The notes beneath the pieces were generated by a model, which saw nothing but the letters and a program-made list of their open reading frames with translations, was not told where the DNA came from and searched no databases. From Pseudomonas syringae (lineage in GTDB: Bacteria > Pseudomonadota > Gammaproteobacteria > Pseudomonadales > Pseudomonadaceae): a stretch of 64,000 nucleotides of DNA. Location of the stretch: contig NZ_CP066265.1 in assembly GCF_023278085.1 (NCBI RefSeq), forward strand, positions 1,890,501-1,954,500, written 5' to 3'. The position numbers and the translations under genes are program-made. Shown piece after piece: positions 26,383 to 34,805 of this stretch (positions within the stretch are counted from its first letter, which is position 1; each line of letters opens with the position of its first letter).

Positions 26383-27822
26383 ATGACCAATCTTTTGCTT
26401 TATCAGCGCATTGCTCAGCAACTGGCTGAAGACATTCGTCGGGGCGTCTATCAGCCGGGGGAGCGGGTGCCGTCGGTTCGCAAGATGAGTTCGCAGCTCA
26501 GTGTCAGTCATGCCACGGTGTTGCAGGCCTATGCAAATCTCGAGGATCAGGGCCTGATTCGGGCACGTCCGCAGTCGGGTTATTACGTTCATCAGACGCC
26601 TGCGCTGACCGCTTCCACGCCAGACATCGCGCGCGTCGAGCGGCCCGGGCTGGTCACGCGCAGCAGTATCATTCAGCAAGTGCTTGAGGAGTCGCGGCGC
26701 GACGGTGTATTCGCCCTGGGCGCGGCAGTGCCGCATGTGGATTATCTGCCGGTGCGTGCGCTGCACCAGCAACTTGCCAAGGTCACGCGCTTTCAGAGCC
26801 CGCGTGCGTTCAGCTACATGTTCAGCCCCGGTTTCGAGCCGCTGCGCAGGCAGGTTGCGATCCGCATGCGCGACGCAGGCGTGGTGGTCGATCCGTCGGA
26901 GGTGGTGATCACGCACGGCTGTGTAGATGCGCTGCAAATGGCCCTGCGAGTGCTCACCCGGCCCGGCGACCTGATCGCTGCTGAATCCCCCGCGTATTAC
27001 GGTTTGTTGCAGCTGGCCGATCTGCTGGGCCTGAAAGTCATCGAGATTCCCAGTGATCCGGCGACTGGCATCAGCCTGGAGGCTCTGCAACTGGCGGCCA
27101 ATCAGTGGTCGATCAAAGCGCTGGTGCTGACCTCGCGGCTGAGTAATCCTCTGGGCGGCACCATGCCCGAGGAGCGGCAGAAAAACCTGCTGCGTCTGGT
27201 TTCCGATTTCGATATTCAGGTCGTCGAGGACGATGTCTACGGCGAACTGATGTTCGAGGTCGGGCGAACCAAGGCGCTCAAGGCGTTTGACCGGTTGGGG
27301 AGGGTGATCTACTGCTCCAGTTTTTCCAAGACGCTGTCGCCGGGGGTGCGCGTTGGGTGGATAATCGCTGGCAAGTACCAGGCCGAGATTCAACGCCTGC
27401 AGACGTTCAGCACGCACTCTGCGTGCAGTGTCACGCAAATGGGCATTGCCGCGTACCTTGAAAACGGTGGCTATGATCGGCATCTGCGTTTCATACGCCT
27501 GGAATACCGCAAGAATCTGAGCGCCTATCAGCTCGCGGTGCAGCAGTTCTTCCCTGAAGGTACGCAGATGAGTCGCCCGGCGGGTGGCTTTATTCTATGG
27601 GTCAGCCTGCCGGGACGGGTCAACACGCAAGAGCTGCATGTCCGCGCGCTGGAGCAGGGCATCAGTATCGCACCGGGCCTGATTTTCAGTAATACCGAGC
27701 AGTTCAATCACTGCATACGCCTGAACTGCGGCATGCCGTGGGACAAGGAGGCGGAGCGTGCGTTGATGACGCTGGGGATGCTGGCAAAACAGCTTTGTCA
27801 CGACACCGTTCCTGTCTACTGA
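26383..27822 (+). CDS. MocR-type regulator (GntR helix-turn-helix plus aminotransferase domain)
   Basis: 479 residues. The N-terminal GntR winged helix (about 1-75: YQRIAQQLAEDIRRGVYQPGERVPSVRKMS, SHATVLQAYANLEDQGLI) joins a type I PLP-dependent aminotransferase fold. The PLP lysine is in SSFSKTLSPGVRVGWI, and VEDDVYGEL carries the pyridine-nitrogen Asp. MocR proteins usually sense an amino compound through PLP. I chose ATG 26383 with GAGG upstream; the open frame extends to 26173 but runs through the preceding terminator. There is no divergent target gene, so the regulated genes are not evident. Confidence 0.9.
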   Translation: MTNLLLYQRIAQQLAEDIRRGVYQPGERVPSVRKMSSQLSVSHATVLQAYANLEDQGLIRARPQSGYYVHQTPALTASTPDIARVERPGLVTRSSIIQQVLEESRRDGVFALGAAVPHVDYLPVRALHQQLAKVTRFQSPRAFSYMFSPGFEPLRRQVAIRMRDAGVVVDPSEVVITHGCVDALQMALRVLTRPGDLIAAESPAYYGLLQLADLLGLKVIEIPSDPATGISLEALQLAANQWSIKALVLTSRLSNPLGGTMPEERQKNLLRLVSDFDIQVVEDDVYGELMFEVGRTKALKAFDRLGRVIYCSSFSKTLSPGVRVGWIIAGKYQAEIQRLQTFSTHSACSVTQMGIAAYLENGGYDRHLRFIRLEYRKNLSAYQLAVQQFFPEGTQMSRPAGGFILWVSLPGRVNTQELHVRALEQGISIAPGLIFSNTEQFNHCIRLNCGMPWDKEAERALMTLGMLAKQLCHDTVPVY

Positions 27823-27935
27823 GCGGCGTGCGCTTTTTTGTCAATTATTCGGAACTCTTGCCTTGTCAGCGTGGCCTCAAAAGGACAGCATATGTTTTTT
27901 TCCGGCTTTGCCACTGTCTTGTCTGATGCCTGCCT

Positions 27936-28589
27936 ATGAATGCGTTTCGTTGTTTCGGATTGCTGGTTCTTGTTTTACTGAGTGGTTGTGATGCTCAGCA
28001 AACGCCTGTGCCCAAGCCAAAGACCGAGGCTGCCGCGCCTGCGCCTGCTTTACCCAAGGCCGCTGTGAAGGATGCAGCGCCTGCGGCGGAGGTTTCCGCG
28101 GCCGAGACCGTGCTGCCGAAAGTGCCTGACTCTATGCATGAATTGATGCCGGGTGTTCCCGTGGTGCCTGTGGTGGTCGGCAAAGAGTCGAATGCACCCT
28201 CAGCCGTCCAGATCAACAAGGCGCCGGCCTCCAGCGCTGACAAGCCGTCTTCCAAGGCCGCGTCGTCCAAGGCTGCTACGAGCAAGCGCGAGACCGCCGC
28301 CAGCAATCGCAAGGCTGCCAAGGAGCCCAAGGCCAAGGATGTGCGGATAAAAGCGCCCAGGCTAGACCTGAGTTTACCGCCCGAGCTGGTCAAGGAACTG
28401 GACCCGCCGTCCAAAGTCATTACCAGCAAGCGCAAGCCATTGTTGCCGCAGATGTTTGGTGAGTCGCCCGGCGGCAGTCCTTTCGAGCTCGAAGGCCGAT
28501 TGCTGACCAATGAAATGCAATTGCAGATGCGCAACGACAATCGTCGCGACGTCGAGGGGGCTGCTCTGGATTTCAAATTCAAGCAGTAA
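27936..28589 (+). CDS. Hypothetical Ala/Pro/Lys-rich lipoprotein
   Basis: 217 residues. The signal peptide MNAFRCFGLLVLVLLSGC ends in a clear lipobox (LLSGC). The mature part to about residue 130 is low-complexity, rich in Ala, Pro, Lys and Ser (APAPALPKAAVKDAAPAAE, SSKAASSKAATSKRETAAS), and is probably disordered. The last 80 residues are more ordered (LDLSLPPELVKELDPPSKV, FELEGRLLTNEMQLQMRND). I do not recognise a family. It is possibly an outer-membrane lipoprotein spanning the periplasm. Confidence 0.7.
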   Translation: MNAFRCFGLLVLVLLSGCDAQQTPVPKPKTEAAAPAPALPKAAVKDAAPAAEVSAAETVLPKVPDSMHELMPGVPVVPVVVGKESNAPSAVQINKAPASSADKPSSKAASSKAATSKRETAASNRKAAKEPKAKDVRIKAPRLDLSLPPELVKELDPPSKVITSKRKPLLPQMFGESPGGSPFELEGRLLTNEMQLQMRNDNRRDVEGAALDFKFKQ

Positions 28590-28684
28590 GCCCTGTCTAT
28601 CGTCCGATACGGCATTTTCAAACGAGCATTTCGACGGTTAATATCCGTCCTCTTTTCTCATTTTTTCAATAAGGGTCTCGCGTC

Positions 28685-28942
28685 ATGGACTGCCGTTCAG
28701 AGTGTGGTGCGTGTTGCATCGCGCCTTCCATCACGTCTGCCATACCCGGCATGCCGCATGGAAAGCCCGCAGGAGAACGTTGCCTGCACTTGTCCATCGA
28801 ATTGCTGTGTGCCTTGTTCGGCAAGCCCGAGCGTCCTGCTGTCTGCAGTCAGTTCAAGGCCGCAGACGATGTCTGCGGTGTCGATCAGGCTGACGCCATC
28901 CGCCTGATTGGCTGGTGGGAAAAAGCTACTGCGGTAGCGTGA
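28685..28942 (+). CDS. YkgJ-family cysteine cluster protein
   Basis: 85 residues. MDCRSECGACCIAPSITS is the Cx3Cx2CC cluster of the YkgJ/UPF0153 family; more Cys follow at CLHLS and VCSQF. The group is thought to bind zinc or an iron-sulfur cluster, and its function is not established. The ATG at 28685 is 28 bases upstream of alternative frames that are shadows. It stands alone between the lipoprotein and the START gene. Confidence 0.85.
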   Translation: MDCRSECGACCIAPSITSAIPGMPHGKPAGERCLHLSIELLCALFGKPERPAVCSQFKAADDVCGVDQADAIRLIGWWEKATAVA

Positions 28943-28997
28943 AACAGCATTTTTAAGCGCAAGCGTTTTGTCGGAACTTCAAATAAGGAATAAAACA

Positions 28998-29603
28998 ATG
29001 AGTTCGCTTTATCGCATGGCTGTTGCTTGTGGATTGACGGTAGTGCTTGCCGGGGTGGCGCAGGCGCAAGACTGGAAAGTCGCCAAGGACGAGGACGGTA
29101 TCAAGGTTTCGTTGAGTGATGTGCCGGGGTCCGATTACAAAGCCTATCGCGGCGTTGCCGTGATCAACGCCAGTGTCGGCAAATTGCGCGCACTGCAAGA
29201 GGATGTGGCGGGGGCCTGTGCATGGATTCATGAGTGCAAATTACAGAAAGTACTCAAGCACGAAGGTGACAAGACCTGGACTTACAGCCAGTTCAACACG
29301 CCATGGCCCGTGACTCCGCGAGATTCTGTGTTGCTGATTACGACCCAGGAAGGCGCCGATGGCAGTATCACGCGCAATCTCGAAGGACAGCCGAAATACC
29401 TGCCTGAAGAAAAAGGCTTTGTGCGTGTCGCTGAGGTCAAGGGGTTCTGGAAGATGGTGCCCAAAGGCCCGAACCAGACTGAGGTGACCTACCAGGTTCA
29501 CACCGAGCCAGGTGGCAGTGTGCCGTCGATGCTGGCCAACAAGTTTGTCGTCGATGCGCCGTTCAATACGCTAAAGGCGCTCAGGGAGAGGGCCGCGCAG
29601 TAA
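28998..29603 (+). CDS. Exported START-domain (lipid-transfer fold) protein
   Basis: 201 residues. A Sec signal peptide (MSSLYRMAVACGLTVVLAGVAQA, cleavage after AQA) precedes a START/SRPBCC-type domain: DWKVAKDEDGIKVSLSDVPGSDYKAYRG, WIHECKLQKVLKHEG, TWTYSQFNTPWPVTPRDSVLL and VTYQVHTEPGGSVPSMLANKFVVDAPFNTLKALR. The fold holds a hydrophobic ligand; the bacterial role is unknown. ATG 28998 has AAGGAA about eight bases upstream. A bidirectional terminator separates it from the convergent gltA. Confidence 0.85.
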   Translation: MSSLYRMAVACGLTVVLAGVAQAQDWKVAKDEDGIKVSLSDVPGSDYKAYRGVAVINASVGKLRALQEDVAGACAWIHECKLQKVLKHEGDKTWTYSQFNTPWPVTPRDSVLLITTQEGADGSITRNLEGQPKYLPEEKGFVRVAEVKGFWKMVPKGPNQTEVTYQVHTEPGGSVPSMLANKFVVDAPFNTLKALRERAAQ

Positions 29604-29619
29604 TTCCGGGTCGATACGA

Positions 29620-29652
29620 AAAAGGGCTGCCTATTGGCAGCCCTTTGTTTTT
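29620..29652. terminator. Bidirectional terminator between the START gene and gltA
   Basis: An 11-bp perfect stem AAAGGGCTGCC/GGCAGCCCTTT with a TATT loop, A-rich before and T-rich after, between convergent genes. Confidence 0.9.
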
Positions 29653-29662
29653 GCGCTAACGC

Positions 29663-30952
29663 TTACTTGCGATCTTGCAGCGGAACGATGTCGCGCTGTA
29701 CGTCGCCGGTGTAAAGCTGGCGAGGGCGACCGATCTTGTAAGGGCTGGAGAGCATTTCCTTCCAGTGCGAGATCCAGCCGACAGTCCGCGCCAGGGCGAA
29801 GATCACGGTGAACATGCTGGTCGGGATACCGATGGCCTTGAGGATGATGCCCGAGTAGAAGTCGACGTTCGGGTACAGCGAGCGTTCGATGAAGTACGGG
29901 TCGGTCAGGGCGATCTCTTCGAGGCGCATGGCCAGTTCGAGTTGTGGATCGTTGTTGATTCCCAGTTCCTTCAGAACTTCGTCGCAGGTCTGCTTCATCA
30001 CGGTGGCGCGCGGGTCGCGGTTCTTGTAGACGCGATGTCCGAAGCCCATGAGCTTGAACGGATCGTTCTTGTCCTTGGCCTTGGCGATGAATGTATCGAT
30101 GTTTGACACATCGCCAATTTCGTCGAGCATGGTCAGTACGGCCTCATTGGCACCGCCGTGAGCCGGGCCCCAGAGTGCCGCGATACCGGCAGCGATACAG
30201 GCGAACGGGTTGGCGCCCGAAGAGCCTGCCATGCGCACGGTGGACGTCGAGGCGTTCTGCTCGTGGTCGGCGTGGAGAATGAAGATCTTGTCCATCGCCT
30301 TGGCCAGCACCGGGCTGATCGGTTTGATCTCGCACGGTGTGTTGAACATCATGTGCAGGAAGTTTTCGGCGTAGCTGAGGTCGTTGCGCGGGTACATCAT
30401 GGGCTGACCCATGGAGTACTTGTAGACCATCGCTGCCAGGGTCGGCATCTTGGCGACCAGGCGCACGGCAGAAATCTCGCGGTGCTGCGGGTTATTGATG
30501 TCCAGCGAGTCGTGATAGAACGCCGACAGGGCCCCGACCACGCCGCACATGACGGCCATCGGGTGGGCATCACGGCGGAAGCCGTTGAAAAAGGTCTTGA
30601 GCTGTTCGTGAACCATCGTGTGGTTCTTGACCACGGCAACGAACTGGGCTTTCTGCTCGGCAGTTGGCAGTTCGCCATTGAGCAGCAGGTAGCAGGTTTC
30701 CAGATAGTCGGACTGCTCGGCCAGTTGCTCAATCGGGTAGCCGCGGTGAAGCAGGATTCCGTTATCACCATCGATGTAGGTGATCTTCGACTCGCAAGAT
30801 GCCGTGGACATGAAGCCAGGGTCAAATGTGAAGCGGCCGGTGGCGGTGAGACCGCGTACGTCGATCACGTCCGGACCCACTGTACCCGTCAGAATTGGCA
30901 GCTCGACGGGGGCAGCACCCTCGATGATCAACTGCGCTTTTTTCTCAGCCAT
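29663..30952 (-). CDS. gltA: Citrate synthase
   Basis: Condenses acetyl-CoA and oxaloacetate to citrate, entry step of the TCA cycle. 429 residues of the type II, NADH-sensitive hexameric form: [30 protein letters not shown] and [12 protein letters not shown] carry active-site histidines, and [15 protein letters not shown] follows. [17 protein letters not shown] text ([14 protein letters not shown]) holds the catalytic Asp. It is divergent from the sdh operon, as in other Pseudomonas. Confidence 0.98.
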   Translation of the reverse strand: MAEKKAQLIIEGAAPVELPILTGTVGPDVIDVRGLTATGRFTFDPGFMSTASCESKITYIDGDNGILLHRGYPIEQLAEQSDYLETCYLLLNGELPTAEQKAQFVAVVKNHTMVHEQLKTFFNGFRRDAHPMAVMCGVVGALSAFYHDSLDINNPQHREISAVRLVAKMPTLAAMVYKYSMGQPMMYPRNDLSYAENFLHMMFNTPCEIKPISPVLAKAMDKIFILHADHEQNASTSTVRMAGSSGANPFACIAAGIAALWGPAHGGANEAVLTMLDEIGDVSNIDTFIAKAKDKNDPFKLMGFGHRVYKNRDPRATVMKQTCDEVLKELGINNDPQLELAMRLEEIALTDPYFIERSLYPNVDFYSGIILKAIGIPTSMFTVIFALARTVGWISHWKEMLSSPYKIGRPRQLYTGDVQRDIVPLQDRK

Positions 30953-31010
30953 GTGGCCTCCTATTTATGCTTCAAATCATCAGACAGGCCCCCCACGCAG
31001 GGCCCGCATC

Positions 31011-31038
31011 ACTATAGTGAGATAAATTCTAAAGTCAA
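31011..31038 (-). promoter_or_regulatory. Sigma-70 promoter of gltA
   Basis: On the minus strand TTGACT (31038-31033) and TATAGT (31016-31011) are 16 bases apart, about 60 bases before the gltA start. It is a good match in the correct place. Confidence 0.72.
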
Positions 31039-31153
31039 TTTGCCTAAAGTCGTGTTCCACAAGGCTTTGGCAATGCGTTTTTCGATGCCGTTTCCTGCCG
31101 TTTACGCCTTTTATCCTGGCAGCGCAATGCGCCATTCGCGGTAAGTCTGCGCG

Positions 31154-31182
31154 TTGTCATTAGCGCCCTAACTGTCTATACT
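31154..31182 (+). promoter_or_regulatory. Sigma-70 promoter of the sdh operon
   Basis: TTGTCA (31154-31159) and TATACT (31177-31182), spacer 17. It leaves a leader of roughly 125 bases before sdhC. No gene is visible in the 364-base gltA-sdhC interval; it holds the two divergent promoters. Confidence 0.72.
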
Positions 31183-31316
31183 CGATGTCCGACCGCCAGA
31201 GGCTTTTTGGCCTGTTTCAAGGGGGTCGTCACTTCCTGGGTGGTGGGTACCTGACCAGTGCACTTCCCAACAACTTGCCCTGATTGTTAGGGGCTCTTCA
31301 AGTGTGAAAAAAAGCC

Positions 31317-31691
31317 GTGAATAGCCAACGACCTGTAAATCTAGACCTAAGGACCATCAAGCTCCCAGTCACCGCTTACACGTCCATCCTTCACCGCATC
31401 TCCGGTGTCATCCTCTTTGTCGGTATTGCAATCATGCTGTATGCAATGGACAAGTCGCTGGCGTCCGAAGAAGGGTTCGGCGAAGTGAAGGCGTGTCTGA
31501 CCAGCCCGCTGGCCAAGCTGATCGTCTGGGGGCTTCTGTCTGCCCTGCTGTACCACCTGGTGGCCGGTATTCGTCACCTGATCATGGACACTGGGGTAGG
31601 CGAGACGCTCGAAGGCGGCAAGCTGGGCTCCAAAATCGTTATCGCGGTTTCCGTGGTACTGATTCTTCTGGCGGGAGTATGGATATGGTAA
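31317..31691 (+). CDS. sdhC: Succinate dehydrogenase, cytochrome b556 subunit
   Basis: Membrane anchor of complex II; with SdhD it binds haem b and ubiquinone. 124 residues and three helices (about 30-48, 68-88, 105-124). The Pseudomonas start NSQRPVNLDLRTIKLPVTAYTSILHRISG contains the conserved quinone-site Ser and Arg (SILHRISG), and YHLVAGIRHLIMD the haem His. The start is GTG 31317, since no better in-frame start exists. It overlaps sdhD by seven bases. Confidence 0.95.
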   Translation: MNSQRPVNLDLRTIKLPVTAYTSILHRISGVILFVGIAIMLYAMDKSLASEEGFGEVKACLTSPLAKLIVWGLLSALLYHLVAGIRHLIMDTGVGETLEGGKLGSKIVIAVSVVLILLAGVWIW

Positions 31692-32053
31692 CCAACGTCA
31701 CGAACCTGTCGCGTTCGGGTCTCTACGACTGGATGGCGCAACGCGTCTCCGCAGTCGTGCTCGCGGCTTATTTCATATTCCTGATCGGATACGTGGTCTT
31801 TCATCCGGGTCTGAGTTACGCCCAATGGCATGATCTGTTCGCACACAACGGAATGCGTATCTTCAGTCTGCTGGCACTTGTTGCCCTTGGCGCTCACGCC
31901 TGGGTCGGCATGTGGACCATCGCGACCGACTACCTGACGCCGATGGCGCTGGGCAAGTCCGCCACTGCAGTACGTTTCCTGTTCCAGGCGGTATGCGGCG
32001 TTCTGATGTTCGCCTACTTCGTCTGGGGCGTGCAGATTCTTTGGGGTATCTGA
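31685..32053 (+). CDS. sdhD: Succinate dehydrogenase, membrane anchor subunit
   Basis: Second anchor of complex II. 122 residues with three predicted helices; SGLYDWMAQRVSAVVLAAYFIFLIG is the family start and LGAHAWVGMWTIATDYL holds the haem His and quinone-site Tyr region. I chose ATG 31685, with GGGAG at good spacing; ATG 31679 would add two residues. sdhA follows after three bases. Confidence 0.95.
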   Translation: MVTNVTNLSRSGLYDWMAQRVSAVVLAAYFIFLIGYVVFHPGLSYAQWHDLFAHNGMRIFSLLALVALGAHAWVGMWTIATDYLTPMALGKSATAVRFLFQAVCGVLMFAYFVWGVQILWGI

Positions 32054-32056
32054 TCC

Positions 32057-33829
32057 ATGGCTAACATTAATGCGCTTTCTTTCGACGCCATCATCATTGG
32101 TGGCGGCGGTGCCGGCATGCGCGCTGCGCTGCAGCTGGCTCAAGGTGGTCACAAGACTGCCGTGGTCACCAAGGTCTTCCCGACCCGTTCGCACACTGTA
32201 TCTGCCCAGGGTGGCATTACCTGCGCAATCGCCTCGGCCGATCCGAACGATGACTGGCGCTGGCACATGTACGATACCGTCAAGGGTTCCGACTACATCG
32301 GCGACCAGGACGCTATCGAGTACATGTGTTCCGTAGGCCCGGAAGCGGTCTTCGAGCTCGAGCATATGGGCCTGCCGTTTTCCCGTACCGAGCAGGGCCG
32401 CATCTATCAGCGTCCGTTCGGTGGCCAGTCCAAGGACTTCGGTAAAGGCGGTCAGGCTGCACGTACCTGCGCTGCTGCCGACCGTACCGGTCACGCGCTG
32501 CTGCACACCCTGTATCAGGCCAACCTCAAGGCTGGCACCGTATTCCTCAACGAATACTACGCAGTGGACCTGGTGAAGAACCAGGATGGCGCCTTTGTCG
32601 GCATCATTGCCATCTGCATTGAAACAGGCGAAACCTCCTACATCCGTGCCAACGCTACTGTGCTGGCAACCGGCGGTGCAGGCCGCATCTACTCGTCGAC
32701 CACCAATGCCCTGATCAACACCGGTGACGGTATCGGCATGGCGCTGCGCGCCGGTGTGCCGGTGCAGGACATCGAGATGTGGCAGTTCCACCCGACCGGC
32801 ATCGCCGGCGCAGGTGTACTGGTCACCGAAGGCTGCCGCGGTGAAGGCGGTTACCTGATCAATAAGCACGGCGAGCGTTTCATGGAGCGTTATGCTCCGA
32901 ACGCCAAGGACCTTGCCGGTCGTGACGTGGTTGCGCGTTCCATGGTCAAGGAAATCATCGCCGGTAACGGCTGTGGTCCAGATGGCGACCACGTAATGCT
33001 CAAGCTCGATCACCTGGGTGAAGAAGTGTTGCACAGCCGCCTGCCGGGCATCATGGAGCTGTCCAAGACCTTCGCCCACGTCGACCCTGCAACCGCGCCG
33101 ATTCCGGTTGTTCCAACCTGCCATTACATGATGGGTGGCGTTGCTACCAACATTCATGGCCAGGCTATCACTCAGGATGCGGCTGGCGTTGACCAGATCA
33201 TCCCGGGCCTGTTCGCGGTAGGTGAAGTGGCGTGCGTATCGGTTCACGGTGCCAACCGTCTGGGCGGCAACTCGTTGCTCGACCTGGTGGTGTTCGGTCG
33301 TGCTGCCGGTATCCACCTGGAGCAGGCGCTGCGTGAAGGCGTCGATTATGCCCGCGCTTCCGAGTCTGACATCGATGCTGCTCTCGCACGCCTTGCCGGC
33401 CTGAACGAGCGCACCACCGGTGAAGACGTTGCCTCGCTGCGTAAAGAGCTGCAAAGCTGCATGCAGAACTACTTCGGTGTGTTCCGCACTGGCGAATACA
33501 TGCAGAAGGGTATCGCCCAGCTGGCTGACCTGCGTGGTCGTATCGCCAACGTCAAGATCAACGACAAGAGCCAGGCGTTCAACACTGCCCGTATCGAAGC
33601 GCTTGAACTGCAAAACCTGCTGGAAGTTGCCGAAGCCACGGCAATTGCAGCAGAACATCGTAAAGAGTCCCGCGGCGCTCACGCTCGTGAAGACTTTGAA
33701 GATCGCGATGACGAGAACTGGTTGTGCCACACCCTGTATTTCCCGGCTGACAAGCGTGTGACCAAGCGTGCCGTGAACTTCTCGCCGAAAACCGTCCCGA
33801 CTTTTGAACCTAAGATTCGGACTTATTAA
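32057..33829 (+). CDS. sdhA: Succinate dehydrogenase, flavoprotein subunit
   Basis: Oxidises succinate to fumarate on covalent FAD. 590 residues, full length. [23 protein letters not shown] is the FAD fold, [13 protein letters not shown] carries the histidine for covalent FAD, and the active-site region includes [17 protein letters not shown] and [10 protein letters not shown]. The C-terminus has [20 protein letters not shown]. It is tightly packed with sdhD and sdhB. Confidence 0.98.
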   Translation: MANINALSFDAIIIGGGGAGMRAALQLAQGGHKTAVVTKVFPTRSHTVSAQGGITCAIASADPNDDWRWHMYDTVKGSDYIGDQDAIEYMCSVGPEAVFELEHMGLPFSRTEQGRIYQRPFGGQSKDFGKGGQAARTCAAADRTGHALLHTLYQANLKAGTVFLNEYYAVDLVKNQDGAFVGIIAICIETGETSYIRANATVLATGGAGRIYSSTTNALINTGDGIGMALRAGVPVQDIEMWQFHPTGIAGAGVLVTEGCRGEGGYLINKHGERFMERYAPNAKDLAGRDVVARSMVKEIIAGNGCGPDGDHVMLKLDHLGEEVLHSRLPGIMELSKTFAHVDPATAPIPVVPTCHYMMGGVATNIHGQAITQDAAGVDQIIPGLFAVGEVACVSVHGANRLGGNSLLDLVVFGRAAGIHLEQALREGVDYARASESDIDAALARLAGLNERTTGEDVASLRKELQSCMQNYFGVFRTGEYMQKGIAQLADLRGRIANVKINDKSQAFNTARIEALELQNLLEVAEATAIAAEHRKESRGAHAREDFEDRDDENWLCHTLYFPADKRVTKRAVNFSPKTVPTFEPKIRTY

Positions 33830-33841
33830 GGGGTGACCGAT

Positions 33842-34546
33842 ATGTTGCAAGTCAGTGTTTATCGTTACAACCCTGATCAGGACGCCGCGCCGTTCATGCA
33901 GGAGTTCCAGGTCGATACCGGTGGCAAGGACCTGATGGTGCTGGACGTGCTGGCCCTGGTCAAAGAGCAGGATGAAGGGTTCTCGTACCGTCGCTCGTGC
34001 CGTGAAGGCGTGTGCGGTTCCGACGGCATGAACATCAACGGCAAGAACGGTCTGGCCTGCATCACGCCGCTGTCTGCCGTGGTTGCCAAGGGCAAGCTGA
34101 TCGTACGTCCGCTGCCTGGCCTGCCAGTCATTCGTGACCTGGTCGTCGATATGAGCATCTTCTACAAGCAGTACGAGAAGGTGAAGCCGTTTCTGCAGAA
34201 TGACACGCCGGCTCCGGCCATCGAACGTCTGCAAACTCCGGAAGAGCGCGAAAAGCTCGATGGTCTGTACGAGTGCATCCTGTGCGCTTGCTGCTCGACT
34301 TCCTGCCCGTCCTTCTGGTGGAACCCGGACAAGTTCCTGGGCCCGGCAGCTCTGCTGCAAGCCTATCGTTTCCTGGCTGACAGCCGTGACACTCGCACCA
34401 GCGAACGTCTCGCTTCGCTCGATGACCCGTTCAGCGTGTTCCGCTGCCGCGGCATCATGAACTGCGTCAACGTTTGCCCGAAAGGCCTTAACCCAACCAA
34501 GGCTATCGGTCACGTACGCAACATGTTGTTGCAAAGCGGCGTCTGA
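33842..34546 (+). CDS. sdhB: Succinate dehydrogenase, iron-sulfur subunit
   Basis: Relays electrons from SdhA to the quinone through 2Fe-2S, 4Fe-4S and 3Fe-4S clusters. 234 residues. SCREGVCGSDGMNINGKNGLAC holds the 2Fe-2S ligands; CILCACCSTSCPSFWW and CRGIMNCVNVCPKGLNP hold the others. ATG 33842 (MLQVSVYRYNPDQD) is the Pseudomonas start with AAGGGG upstream; the frame also allows GTG 33833. Confidence 0.97.
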   Translation: MLQVSVYRYNPDQDAAPFMQEFQVDTGGKDLMVLDVLALVKEQDEGFSYRRSCREGVCGSDGMNINGKNGLACITPLSAVVAKGKLIVRPLPGLPVIRDLVVDMSIFYKQYEKVKPFLQNDTPAPAIERLQTPEEREKLDGLYECILCACCSTSCPSFWWNPDKFLGPAALLQAYRFLADSRDTRTSERLASLDDPFSVFRCRGIMNCVNVCPKGLNPTKAIGHVRNMLLQSGV

Positions 34547-34805
34547 TTTATTGCTTTATCTGTTACACCGTTGCACTGATATGGCTGCGGCGCAGGCTTC
34601 AACCGGCGCCGTAGTTTTAACCTGAGCAGTAGCTTGCAAAGCTGCGGCTCTTATTTTGAAGAAATGAGACCAGCAGGGGCATCCGGGCTGGTACCCGGAC
34701 TATCTGCGTGATCCCTGGTGACTTGATACAGTCGCTGCACACGACTATTTCAGGATTGCTCTGGTGTCTTCGCCGGTGGTGTCCCCTTACCGAGGGTGAC
34801 CAAGC

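Noticed and set aside
31574..34534. A minus-strand open frame of 986 codons opposite sdhDAB
   Set aside because: It is antisense to clearly real, conserved sdhD, sdhA and sdhB. Long antisense frames are expected in GC-rich, codon-biased genes, and the translation has no recognisable domain.
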